A DNA stretch of 64,000 nucleotides from a virus, in IMG/VR virus record IMGVR_UViG_3300045256_000653, positions 1-64,000 of that record. One strand, written 5' to 3'. This document shows, piece by piece, positions 6,521-15,165 of this stretch (position 1 is the first letter of the stretch; each line of letters begins with the position of its first letter). The notes beneath the pieces were generated by a model. That model was not told the origin of the DNA and ran no database searches. It was given only the letters and a program-made list of their open reading frames with translations. The translations under genes and the position numbers were made by a program.

Positions 6521-9500
6521 TCGGCGCCGTCCGTGAGCATTTTCCAGAGCTGCTTTCCGATCGACATCCCAGCAAGGTACTCGTCCTCACTGACGCCGGC
6601 GGCTTGAAGCGCGGACTCGGGGTCCAGACCATCGGTCGAAATGCTAACCGCGACCTTCTTCATGAGCAGATCGTAGAGTTGCTGCTGAAGCGTGTCCTTG
6701 TAGACCGGGAAGTGAATTTTGCTAGGCAACGTTTGACCGATGCGATCGACGCGTCCGATTGCCTGCCGGAAGATGATGGGGTTGCAGGCCGGATTCTCCA
6801 TCCAGATTTCTGACGCGAAGTGAACGAGGTTGTTGAGACCCGTTTGGATGGCCACTGGATTGGTCACGAGCACGCGCCTGTTCGGACGAACGACTTCCCG
6901 ATCGATCCAATCCTGACGCTTGCCCGTAGAAACCTTGTCCGCATAAAGGATCGGGACCGCCACATTTGTGTGTTGCGAGATGAGCCGAGCAAGGCGCGGC
7001 AAGAGCGCAACGTGCCAGCAGAACACCATCACGTTGCGGCCCTCAGCAAGCTCTTTCTCGACGAGAGACAGCATCCATTCCTCTTTCGGAAGGATCGTGT
7101 CGAGCGGAAGGCCCGGCTGTACAGCGACTAGTTGGCTTCCAACAGACTCCGGGTACCGAATCTCGTAATCGCCGCCCTCGACGTTGCCAACATCGCACGT
7201 CGCACGGTCGAGGTAGCTGGGAAGCTCCGCGAGCTGACCCCAGAGTCGGCCGGCAAGATCCGGCTGGAATTGGTCTTTGCGGATCTGGGCCACAAGGGCG
7301 TCTTGCAGCTTGCGGAAGCGGCTCCTCAATTCATCGTCGGCTTCGATCGCATGCGTGAATTGCGAGCAGGGAGGAAGGTCGATCGCGAGATCGGTCTTGT
7401 GGAGGGTGACCGCGAACGGGAGAAGATGACGCAGGAGGAACAGCGGTAGGACGCCAGGGGCGTTGCCGATGACGCGCTCCGAACGGGTCACGCGATCGGA
7501 CATCGAGCCGAACTCGACGACCTCGCCCGTTTCCTTGTCCTTGTCCTCGACGACACGCTTACGGTAGCCGTATCGATCGATGAACTTCTGGCGCTCGTCG
7601 CGCTCGAATTCGAGTCGGAACTCCGGCGACAGCGCCCACATGTTCGTAAAGAGGCTTTCCGCGTAGCCGTTCATGATCGAACCGGTCATGAGCACGGTCG
7701 GAATTCCAAGGGACGTGAGACGGTGGGCCGATCGTTCTTGGGCGGAGCCATCCGTTGCGTACTCGTGGCCTTCATCGAGCACGAGGAAGTCGAAAAGGTC
7801 CGGGTGATACTTCACGATGTGCCGGGCAAGCGCGACACGGCGCGGCTCGGGAATCGCATCGAAGAGGTACTCGCCGCATTCCGGCCCCCAAGAGACCGAT
7901 CCGATCCTCCCGATGCACACCAAGGCGGCAAGGGCAGCCTTCAAGCTGTAGCGGGGGGTGTCGTCGCCGAGCACGAGCTTGCCAGATGCCCACGACGCGG
8001 AGTAAGGACCGATCTTCATTTGCTGGCCGCCCGATTGGATTTGCTCCAAATCGTGAGCGAACGGGGTCCACGGATTGTAGTAGGCGCTCGTCGCGGTTTT
8101 CTTGGCTTCCTGCACGTACGCCGCTTGTCGCGGATCGCCAGGCTTGAGCATCAAGATCAGGTCTTTTTCCAAGTTGGTGCCGTACGAATAATGCTCCTGT
8201 CGGACTTGAAGCGCAGTACGAAGAATGCGCTCGTCATCGCCAGCCGCATGGAGGATCATGACGATCGCTCGCACGTAACGGTCGCGATCTCCGTAGCCTT
8301 CCTTGTAGAGGGCCACCACCTTTTCGAGAATCTCGTCGAGGTCCCCGATGGGAAGGGGAGAGAATTTGGGAACGTCCTTGTCGGCCGCCTTTTTCGCGAG
8401 ACTTTCGAGCATCTTCGTTTGGAATCGATTCCGGAGAAGACCTCCAATGCTCGGATCCGTGGGCGCGTACGGAGCGAGGTGGGTGGCGAGCCGGAAAGCG
8501 GTCCGCGAAAAGTCATCCTTCAAAATCAACGCCTTGTGCTCGCACCGAGCGCGCTTCTTTGCGAGATCAATTTGGGGGGTCGGCATACCGCACTTCGGGC
8601 AGACCGGGCCGCACCCTTCCCAGCCGTGCGTGAGCTTGGCCGTTTCACGGGAGAGGATAGAGACCACGAAATCACTCTTGTCCTCGGAGAGTTGATCCAG
8701 ATCTTCGACCGACGTGAGAACCTTGACCTTCGCGTCCGGCGAAATCGCCGCGATCTCGTTGGTCCACGACTTGAGAAGGTGCGGCGGACAGAGAACGAGC
8801 ATGCGACGAGCGCCAATCGTACGAGCCGTCATCGTTGCGACGGTCGATTTACCCGACCCGATCTCGCCGAGGAGGATTCCAGCCTTGTGCTTTCGCTTGC
8901 GCGCCGTTGCTTTGGGTCCGCCGAGGAGCTTGACCAGCGCTCGAACCGCGTGCGACTGCGCCGTGAAAAGCTGGCGCGGTGATTCGGCGACCGTGATGCT
9001 ATCCGCATCACGACGGGGGTCGTAAAGGATGGGGCACTGGCGCTCCATCACTTGCATCATGCTATCGCCGTAGTGCTTGATGAGATCGGCGACGCCCATT
9101 GACGCGACGTCCTTGGCTTTCGATTCCTCGATGCCCGTGCGAAGCGTATGGTACTTGTGCGTCGAGAGGTCGAGCACCGTCGTGACGAGCTTGGGTTGCT
9201 GCACTTGGACAATCGCTTTGACGCTACCATCCTTTGCGTGACGTTCTTCGACGGTCTTGTACTCGCGATCGAAGACGCCCTTCACGAGTAGCGGCGGGAG
9301 CTTGGTTCGGCGCCCGGACGGTTCGAGACGCGCGCCGTTGAAGAGTCCCGAGGCAATGCCCGCCGCAATGTGAGCCGGGCGCGGGGGCGTAGCGACCGGA
9401 TAGCAGCGAAGAAGCATGTCTTGGACCGGAAGTTCTGGGATGATGCCGTGGACCGGCACGAGGGTGCCGCCACGCGTGGTCTGCATCCAAGGCTTGCACT

Positions 9501-10287
9501 TCTTGAGGATTGTCGTCACGTCCACGGGACGCATGGACCAGTCGGCAACGCCGCCCTGGTAGCTCTTAGCCGTGGCGACTTTTGCGACCGGCTTGGCGCC
9601 GACTTGTGGAAGCTCGGGAACCTTCGAGACGTCTTCTGCCCACGTGCGGACCTTCTCTAGAATCTTGGGGTCCGGGTCGAACAGCGACGGACCGCGACGG
9701 GCGTAGAGAACGATCTGCTTGAACGCGGCGAAGTCTTCTGCCGGGAACCGGAAGCATTTGACGAGATCGAACTCGCGCGCAATGAACTCGGCCGAAGCTT
9801 TGAGTGCGTAGAACGGGACAACGAAGAGGAGCGCCCCTTCGGGCATGATCGCTGGCGTGAAGCGCGCGAGGTACCTTTGCTCAAGTCGGCCATGGACCGG
9901 ATCGGTATCGTACGGCGGGTTGAGAAAGAGAACCGAGACGCCAACCTTGGACTCTCGATTGAAGGTGACCCGGAACGCATCCCCGTGGAGGAAATTGTTC
10001 CCGGTATAGATGTTCATTTCCCGTTGCTTCTGTTGCGCGCCCTCGAACCGAGTCTGTTCCAACTCGCATGCAAAAACGTCAACGCGATTGCTGTCCCCGT
10101 TGAGAATCTTGGCGAGCGTAAAAATCGCCTCGCCATCGCCCGCGCACGGGTCCATGTAGGAGGCGTCGTTCGTTTGCCACTGAGAAAGATCGGGCGCCTT
10201 GGGCTCGAAGAGCGCCGCAATCCTCGGGAGCAAGTGCTTCGGGGTCGGGAAGTAACCGCCGACTGCGACCGATTCCGGACGAGCCAT
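6517..10287 (-). CDS. Fused adenine DNA methyltransferase and SNF2-type helicase
   Basis: 1256 residues. The N-terminal part is a SAM-dependent N6-adenine methylase, with motif I DPCAGDGE (46-53) and motif IV NPPYD (123-127). The second half is an SF2/SNF2 motor: Walker A GEIGSGKS (near 475), DEGH box LVLDEGHEY (near 835), motif III VLMTGS, and the helicase C-lobe with QAIGRVDRIGQ (near 1180). A Cys cluster (CPKCGMP, about 564) sits between the motor motifs. This resembles translocating methylases of anti-restriction or restriction systems. Whether it protects phage DNA or remodels it is not visible. Confidence 0.92.
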   Translation of the reverse strand: MARPESVAVGGYFPTPKHLLPRIAALFEPKAPDLSQWQTNDASYMDPCAGDGEAIFTLAKILNGDSNRVDVFACELEQTRFEGAQQKQREMNIYTGNNFLHGDAFRVTFNRESKVGVSVLFLNPPYDTDPVHGRLEQRYLARFTPAIMPEGALLFVVPFYALKASAEFIAREFDLVKCFRFPAEDFAAFKQIVLYARRGPSLFDPDPKILEKVRTWAEDVSKVPELPQVGAKPVAKVATAKSYQGGVADWSMRPVDVTTILKKCKPWMQTTRGGTLVPVHGIIPELPVQDMLLRCYPVATPPRPAHIAAGIASGLFNGARLEPSGRRTKLPPLLVKGVFDREYKTVEERHAKDGSVKAIVQVQQPKLVTTVLDLSTHKYHTLRTGIEESKAKDVASMGVADLIKHYGDSMMQVMERQCPILYDPRRDADSITVAESPRQLFTAQSHAVRALVKLLGGPKATARKRKHKAGILLGEIGSGKSTVATMTARTIGARRMLVLCPPHLLKSWTNEIAAISPDAKVKVLTSVEDLDQLSEDKSDFVVSILSRETAKLTHGWEGCGPVCPKCGMPTPQIDLAKKRARCEHKALILKDDFSRTAFRLATHLAPYAPTDPSIGGLLRNRFQTKMLESLAKKAADKDVPKFSPLPIGDLDEILEKVVALYKEGYGDRDRYVRAIVMILHAAGDDERILRTALQVRQEHYSYGTNLEKDLILMLKPGDPRQAAYVQEAKKTATSAYYNPWTPFAHDLEQIQSGGQQMKIGPYSASWASGKLVLGDDTPRYSLKAALAALVCIGRIGSVSWGPECGEYLFDAIPEPRRVALARHIVKYHPDLFDFLVLDEGHEYATDGSAQERSAHRLTSLGIPTVLMTGSIMNGYAESLFTNMWALSPEFRLEFERDERQKFIDRYGYRKRVVEDKDKETGEVVEFGSMSDRVTRSERVIGNAPGVLPLFLLRHLLPFAVTLHKTDLAIDLPPCSQFTHAIEADDELRSRFRKLQDALVAQIRKDQFQPDLAGRLWGQLAELPSYLDRATCDVGNVEGGDYEIRYPESVGSQLVAVQPGLPLDTILPKEEWMLSLVEKELAEGRNVMVFCWHVALLPRLARLISQHTNVAVPILYADKVSTGKRQDWIDREVVRPNRRVLVTNPVAIQTGLNNLVHFASEIWMENPACNPIIFRQAIGRVDRIGQTLPSKIHFPVYKDTLQQQLYDLLMKKVAVSISTDGLDPESALQAAGVSEDEYLAGMSIGKQLWKMLTDGAD

Positions 10288-10288
10288 C

Positions 10289-11098
10289 TCAGCGACCTCC
10301 CGTGATCTTGAAAAACAGCGCCACCTGTTCGGCTAGGACGCGTTCGACTTCTTCGTGATTCGCGTGGAAGGCGATCGGTGTTGCGAGACCCACGTCAGTG
10401 ATCCAGTGGGCGGTAAACTTGAAGGACGGGTTGCGCCCAAATTCGGGCTCCCGGTAGTGGTACTGTCCGCCCGTGGTTGGCCACGACGCGAGACCCTCAT
10501 TCAGACAGGCCAACATCAACTGGAGGTAGAACCGATCGTCCGAGTAGATCGGACAGCGCGTGCGCCGGTCGAGATACGCGCAGAAGAGAAACGAGAGCGG
10601 AATCATGGCCGCCAGCACGTCTTCCCCCAGCGGGTACTTGAGCTTGGTCGCGTGCTTGAGGATTCGACCCATTTCGATCTTCTGGTTCGCGATCCATTCG
10701 AGCGTGGGGAGCGCGATGAAGTTGGCGCCGGTCACATCGACCATGCCGGGGTCGAGCTGAAAAAGATCCGGCAGGAAAATCGTTGCGATCGATCCCTCCA
10801 GCTCGCGCTGCCACGTCAATTGATAGCCAGCGGACCGGAGAATTTCGAGGCGGTCTTCCTTGCGCGAGCGGTAACCGCTGGAGTGTCCAAAGGACACTTT
10901 GCGACCCGTAACGAGGTTCGCGGCAAACGGACGCATTTCTTGGTCGGAGCCGGCGAACATGGCCCATACAGGGCGCATGTTGTCAGTAGGAGTGCTCCCG
11001 CCAGTCCACAGAAGATCCGCCTCGATGGCCGCCAGGCAAAGGGCTTGAAATGTCCGCCCTTTTCCCTCGTGTTGCGGCTCGATGTAGACCTGTCTCAT
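10289..11098 (-). CDS. Hypothetical protein upstream of the methylase-helicase
   Basis: 269 residues from MRQVYIEPQHEGKGRTF. The longer frame upstream is rejected because ATG 11098 lies nine bases from a CGGTGTA motif. No family recognised. It is a mixed alpha/beta sequence without a clear catalytic motif and contains a possible hydrophobic helix (AMIPLSFLFCAYL). It ends one base before the methylase-helicase ATG, so the two are co-transcribed and may work together. Confidence 0.75.
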   Translation of the reverse strand: MRQVYIEPQHEGKGRTFQALCLAAIEADLLWTGGSTPTDNMRPVWAMFAGSDQEMRPFAANLVTGRKVSFGHSSGYRSRKEDRLEILRSAGYQLTWQRELEGSIATIFLPDLFQLDPGMVDVTGANFIALPTLEWIANQKIEMGRILKHATKLKYPLGEDVLAAMIPLSFLFCAYLDRRTRCPIYSDDRFYLQLMLACLNEGLASWPTTGGQYHYREPEFGRNPSFKFTAHWITDVGLATPIAFHANHEEVERVLAEQVALFFKITGGR

Positions 11099-11107
11099 GG
11101 TTCCTAG

Positions 11108-11114
11108 TACACCG
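11108..11114 (-). promoter_or_regulatory. CGGTGTA start-proximal motif
   Basis: CGGTGTA on the minus strand (TACACCG as written), 9 nt before ATG 11098, heading the methylase-helicase and RNA-ligase operon. Confidence 0.5.
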
Positions 11115-11158
11115 CAAGTAGCCGCGATCAAAAGGGCCGGTGAGGGCACCAGTGCAGG

Positions 11159-11440
11159 TCATTCGCCCCACCAGGAAAGAAAGGCGTTCTGCTCCATTTC
11201 GATTGCATCCTCGTCCCGAAGGTGATCGAGAGCAGCTTGCACCGCCAAAACCCATTGCAATGAGGTGCGGTCGTGCTTGGCCTGACGGATGGCCAACCGC
11301 ATCTCGTTGGGGACCCGTTCCCAATGCTTTTCACACATGATCTGGCGGGGAGCGATCCGTCGCTGCGGGCACTCGGCGGCAGTCCGACAAGCCGGGCAGA
11401 TTACTTGTCCGGCTTGATCCCCAAGTTGTTTTCGAGCCAT
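11159..11440 (-). CDS. Small Cys-rich hypothetical protein
   Basis: 93 residues, MARKQLGDQAGQVICPACRTAAEC... with CPAC, a further Cys and CEKHW, consistent with one zinc-binding site. The rest is helical with several Arg and Trp. The start at 11440 lies inside the end of the upstream small gene in another frame; longer starts would cover that gene entirely. Function unknown; nucleic-acid binding is possible. Confidence 0.65.
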   Translation of the reverse strand: MARKQLGDQAGQVICPACRTAAECPQRRIAPRQIMCEKHWERVPNEMRLAIRQAKHDRTSLQWVLAVQAALDHLRDEDAIEMEQNAFLSWWGE

Positions 11441-11616
11441 CGGATCGTTACCTCTGCTTTCTCGTCGCCGAATTCGTAGCGAAGACGCTGGTCCCAGCGT
11501 GCATCCCCCAGTGAGCCGATGTGGCGTAGCAAATACTGGATCCCCTCCTCGACCTCGCAGGGCGCTCCCCCGAAAGGGTCCGGGTGACGAAGGCGCTCGT
11601 AGACCGAAGCCATCAA
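11401..11616 (-). CDS. Small hypothetical protein
   Basis: 71 residues, MMASVYERLRHPDPFGG... ending NNLGIKPDK, with acidic and Trp/Arg-rich helical segments. It overlaps the upstream phosphatase stop by four bases and the downstream zinc protein by 40. No family recognised. Confidence 0.6.
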   Translation of the reverse strand: MMASVYERLRHPDPFGGAPCEVEEGIQYLLRHIGSLGDARWDQRLRYEFGDEKAEVTIRWLENNLGIKPDK

Positions 11617-12554
11617 CGCACCACTTCGTCGGGGATGGGAGCGGGCGGCGTGATGTATTCGCGCTCGGCTTCCACTTGCACGAACTCCTTGAGTTCACCG
11701 TCCACGAGAATGGCGGCCGTTAGATGTCCGCCATAGCAGCATCCCGTGTCGAGGCCGACCATGGTCACGGTGCCGGTTGGCGTCTCGCGCGTGTCGATCC
11801 TCGGCTTTGTTCGCGAATGCACGGCGTGCCCGTAGAAGACGTTTTGCGGACCAGGCCAGACTTCCGTCCAGTAGACCGTGTTCGGAGGCTGTTCGAGCTT
11901 GTCTTCCTGGTAACCGACCATCTCGCCGGCAGCATCGAGATAGCGAATGCGGATGACGTGATCGCGTTTCTGTTCGCTCAGGGGCTTGGGTTCGAATCCC
12001 GCGTGGACTCCAAGACAGTTGGGTGCGATCTCCATCCACAACGGAGCGGCCTTGAGCCACGCCACATCCTCTTCGGACAGGCCGCGCCATTCTGCCTTGC
12101 GCTCTTCCGGAATGCCGCGCCGAGGTTTCTTCTCGGGCTTCGGTTGCTCCGGAGGTTTGGGCTTCGCCGCTTCCGCTGCCCTCTTCGCGGCACGCTCTTC
12201 CCGAATGAGGAGCTGCGCCGCTTGCAGGATGGGCATGGCTAGCATGCGTCGAGGTGGTGGGTCTGCCGGCTTTTTCTCCGGCTGCGGCTCCATCGGGTTG
12301 ATGAGGCTTGGATCCTCGGCTCGCCGCTTCTCGTATCCGAGCCAGCGAAGCGCTTTCTCCTCGTGGTTGCCCAAGACGATTTGGGCGCCTTGTTCCCGTG
12401 CGAATCTGACCACACCGACTGGATCGGGTCCGCGATCGATGAGGTCTCCCAAGATTACCAGGCGATCATCGCCCGGCACGTACCCCACCTTCCGCAGTAG
12501 CGCCTGCAACTCACGCAAGCACCCGTGGGGGTCTCCTATTGCAATTGTTCTCAT
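11613..12554 (-). CDS. Metallophosphatase (PP2A/ApaH-like)
   Basis: 313 residues with the calcineurin-like metal-binding motifs GDPHG (7-11), GDLIDRGPD and GNHEEK, followed by the later His motifs (CLGVHAGF and FYGHAVHS). It is either a serine/threonine protein phosphatase or a diadenosine-tetraphosphatase. A Lys/Pro/Ala-rich insert (about residues 110-155, KPKPPEQPKPEKKP) interrupts the usual domain and is probably a disordered loop. Phage lambda and other phages carry such enzymes; the target here is unknown. Confidence 0.88.
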   Translation of the reverse strand: MRTIAIGDPHGCLRELQALLRKVGYVPGDDRLVILGDLIDRGPDPVGVVRFAREQGAQIVLGNHEEKALRWLGYEKRRAEDPSLINPMEPQPEKKPADPPPRRMLAMPILQAAQLLIREERAAKRAAEAAKPKPPEQPKPEKKPRRGIPEERKAEWRGLSEEDVAWLKAAPLWMEIAPNCLGVHAGFEPKPLSEQKRDHVIRIRYLDAAGEMVGYQEDKLEQPPNTVYWTEVWPGPQNVFYGHAVHSRTKPRIDTRETPTGTVTMVGLDTGCCYGGHLTAAILVDGELKEFVQVEAEREYITPPAPIPDEVVR

Positions 12555-12588
12555 GGTGTCACAGACGTTCGCGAAGGTGGCCCCGGAC

Positions 12589-12921
12589 TCAATTCGGTAG
12601 GATGTTGAGGACTTGCATGATGTCGTCTTCCGTTGCGGGCCATCCGCGTGTCCGCGCGACGTCCCACTGTTCTCGGGAGAGGAGCATGCAAGCCTTTTCT
12701 ACCCCGATCACCATGCTGCCCCCATCCGGGAACTGCTTTGAGTAGGTGATCGTGTTCCGGAAGCCATCACCTTCCGCCTGGGAAGGCAGAACTTCGCTGT
12801 AGAGCACCAGATCGTATTCGGGGAGGAACCACAGGAAGTAGCAGCCCTCGCAAATTTCTCTTTGCCATTCCGCATGTTTTGCGGCGCTGGCGATCGTCAG
12901 AGTTGTCAGCATACCCCTCAT
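12589..12921 (-). CDS. Hypothetical protein
   Basis: 110 residues beginning MRGMLTTLTIASAAKHAEW; the second Met (12912) is also a plausible start. It contains an aromatic, beta-like stretch (CYFLWFLPEYDLVLYSEVL) but no known motif. Spaced 34 bases from the phosphatase on the same strand. Confidence 0.6.
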   Translation of the reverse strand: MRGMLTTLTIASAAKHAEWQREICEGCYFLWFLPEYDLVLYSEVLPSQAEGDGFRNTITYSKQFPDGGSMVIGVEKACMLLSREQWDVARTRGWPATEDDIMQVLNILPN

Positions 12922-12952
12922 ACCTCCGACGACCCCGCGATCAAGCGGATGG

Positions 12953-13378
12953 TCAGGAAGTCAGGGCTTTCTGCGCCTCTGCTTCTTTCTCCAGCTCTTC
13001 CTTCGTGAGTTTTTCCGCCTTGTGGATCGCGCGGATCAACGGGAAGAAGTAGACCTTGATCGAGGTGTTGATGTCGAACGAGGCGACGACGGATTTGAGA
13101 ATCGCGTAGGCTTCGTCCGAGATGAGGACTTTCGAGCCCTCTTTCAGGAGCGGATTCTCCATGTCCTTGTCCGCAGCGTCGTATTCGCGGAATGAGGACA
13201 TGACCTCGATCGCAGCGTCGGCAGCTTCGAGCGTCGTCTGCCATTCTTTGGACGCCGAGAGCCAGTGCCGGATGAAGTTTGGGAGGCTCACCGAGGGCTT
13301 TTGCTTCTTGCCTTTGACCTCCACCTCGTCGGCATTTTCGATCTCGATGGGTGCGGGAATGGTGATTCGGCGGGGCAT
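12953..13378 (-). CDS. Hypothetical helical protein next to the tail genes
   Basis: 141 residues, basic N-terminus (KGKKQKPSVSL), helical middle, and an acidic/charged tail (KEELEKEAEAQKALTS). No family recognised. It sits directly downstream of the structural genes, where tail chaperones or small virion proteins are common; that is position-based inference only. Confidence 0.65.
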   Translation of the reverse strand: MPRRITIPAPIEIENADEVEVKGKKQKPSVSLPNFIRHWLSASKEWQTTLEAADAAIEVMSSFREYDAADKDMENPLLKEGSKVLISDEAYAILKSVVASFDINTSIKVYFFPLIRAIHKAEKLTKEELEKEAEAQKALTS

Positions 13379-13400
13379 GGGATCTCCTGTGGCGCGGCGC

Positions 13401-13742
13401 TTACACCGGCAGAATGGCGGCGATCTGCTTATCGACGATCGATCCCACCGGGGTGCCGGGGTAGTTCGAGTTCGGATCGGTCGTCACCCAGAAGACGAAC
13501 CCCGCTCCGGTGTCTTTCGCGCGCATTTTGTAGGTCTTCGGAGCCCTCGGAATGCCGACAGTGTTGGTAGCGTTGACCGTGGTAACCGGCGTGAGATCGG
13601 GTTTGCTGACGTCCTTCACGGTTACGGGGAAGCCGTAGGAGCCCTTTGAAGAGGGGATGGCACCGGTCACACCTCCAGCGGGATCCACCTTGGAGGACGT
13701 CGATTGAAACTGGAGAACGATTCCCTGATCGGTCGAAGCCAT
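13401..13742 (-). CDS. Probable small virion structural protein
   Basis: 113 residues from MASTDQGIVLQFQSTSS; Gly/Ser/Thr/Val-rich beta-type composition as in virion proteins. The start overlaps the upstream structural gene's stop (TAATG), so the pair is translationally coupled. No domain recognised. Confidence 0.6.
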   Translation of the reverse strand: MASTDQGIVLQFQSTSSKVDPAGGVTGAIPSSKGSYGFPVTVKDVSKPDLTPVTTVNATNTVGIPRAPKTYKMRAKDTGAGFVFWVTTDPNSNYPGTPVGSIVDKQIAAILPV

Positions 13743-15160
13743 TACTGCACCGGCGTCGTAGATCCGTCGTAGGGGCCCACTGCGATGGCGGGCTGGTTGG
13801 TCGTCGCGACGAACGTACACAACCATTGCTTGCTGTCGTAGGTGTCGTACGTGCTTCCAACGGTGAAGCACGAGATCCAACGGCAGCGACCTTTCACCTG
13901 TCGTGTCGCATTCGTGATGCTCGTGACTCCGGTAGTCTGAATGGTCAGCGGCTCACGAATCAGAGGGAGGGTCGTGGCAGGCGAAGCAACGGCTTTCATC
14001 GCACCGCTCAGGCCGCCGTTGCTGAGCATGTATGTGTTTCCCAGGGGCGTGTATTGGAGTGACCCCGTGTACCCGTTGATGGTGTCACGCGTCGTAACGG
14101 TGTTCCCACGAGACTGGTACCCGAAGAAGAAGGGGTTGTTGCTGCTGAAGATGGAGCCGTTCTGAAACGTGACGCTGGTCGCGCTGCTGGTCGTGCTCTG
14201 GCCGGTCCAGGTGGAAAACGATTGAGAAATTTGGGAGGTCATGAAGATATAGGGGTCGCAGTCGCCTGGCTCCGTATCGTCCAAGCGGGACAACACGATG
14301 CCGGAGCATCCGTTTGAGATCGTGCTGTTTGAAAGCACGCAGTAGAAGCTGCCGTCAGCGGAGACCCCTGTTGCAGCGACGGCATTGACGCACGCAATCT
14401 GGGCGTTCGTCTGAAAGCTGGCCGTGTTACCAAACCACGAATCGACGGTCGTAGACCCGCCCGTGCCGCGAACGGCGATGGCCTTTGGTGACGTGGCGAG
14501 CGTGTTCCCAGTTCCGCCACCCCACGGCGGAACCGACGCAGTACAACCAGCGGACGCAGCCATCGTCGTAAAGAGCTGGGCGGACTCTCCCGACACATCG
14601 AAGACGCCGTAGAAGATTTGGCCGTTGACCGTGCTGCCTGCCGTGCTCTTGGAAAACACGACCTCGCGGACGAACGTAACGATCGTGCCCGTTGGGACCA
14701 TCGTGGCTCCCGAGGTTGCGCCGGTGATCGTGTGGCTGTTGTCGAACGTCCCCGTGCGAGGGAGGACCACTGCCCAGCCTGAAAGGCCAACGGAGTCCCA
14801 GATGAATCCGACCAGCTCACCCTCGGCCGCCGATGTTGCCTGTGTGATCGTTTCGCCACGAACCGGAACGCCGGTGGGGGCCGCGTTCAGAGGGATCTTC
14901 AAGACCGAAGGACCCCTAAGAACAATCCAGCCGTTCGACGAATCGCTGAGAGAGTTCACGGGATAGGCGTCGGCCGTGGGGTCGGCGTTGCCACCCCACT
15001 TGTCGTTCGATTGCGTGCCGGTCGTATCCTTCGTGGTCCCGTCCGAGCTGGCCATCGTGGTCCAACCGGCCGCCTTCATGATTCGCGAGAGCTTCCAGAC
15101 GCACTGGAAGACGTTCGTTGCCGAAGGGATGGGGAAATTGGTTGCGAATTTGTTGGCCAT
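13742..15160 (-). CDS. Putative tail/virion structural protein
   Basis: 472 residues, MANKFATNFPIPSATNVF..., beta-rich with very few charged residues and many Thr/Ser/Gly. Segments such as VFQCVWKLSRIMKAAGW are typical of uncharacterised phage structural proteins. The start at 15160 is five bases from the upstream fibre gene stop. Probably part of the adhesin complex, since it lies in the same minus-strand run. Confidence 0.6.
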   Translation of the reverse strand: MANKFATNFPIPSATNVFQCVWKLSRIMKAAGWTTMASSDGTTKDTTGTQSNDKWGGNADPTADAYPVNSLSDSSNGWIVLRGPSVLKIPLNAAPTGVPVRGETITQATSAAEGELVGFIWDSVGLSGWAVVLPRTGTFDNSHTITGATSGATMVPTGTIVTFVREVVFSKSTAGSTVNGQIFYGVFDVSGESAQLFTTMAASAGCTASVPPWGGGTGNTLATSPKAIAVRGTGGSTTVDSWFGNTASFQTNAQIACVNAVAATGVSADGSFYCVLSNSTISNGCSGIVLSRLDDTEPGDCDPYIFMTSQISQSFSTWTGQSTTSSATSVTFQNGSIFSSNNPFFFGYQSRGNTVTTRDTINGYTGSLQYTPLGNTYMLSNGGLSGAMKAVASPATTLPLIREPLTIQTTGVTSITNATRQVKGRCRWISCFTVGSTYDTYDSKQWLCTFVATTNQPAIAVGPYDGSTTPVQ

Positions 15161-15165
15161 GGGGA

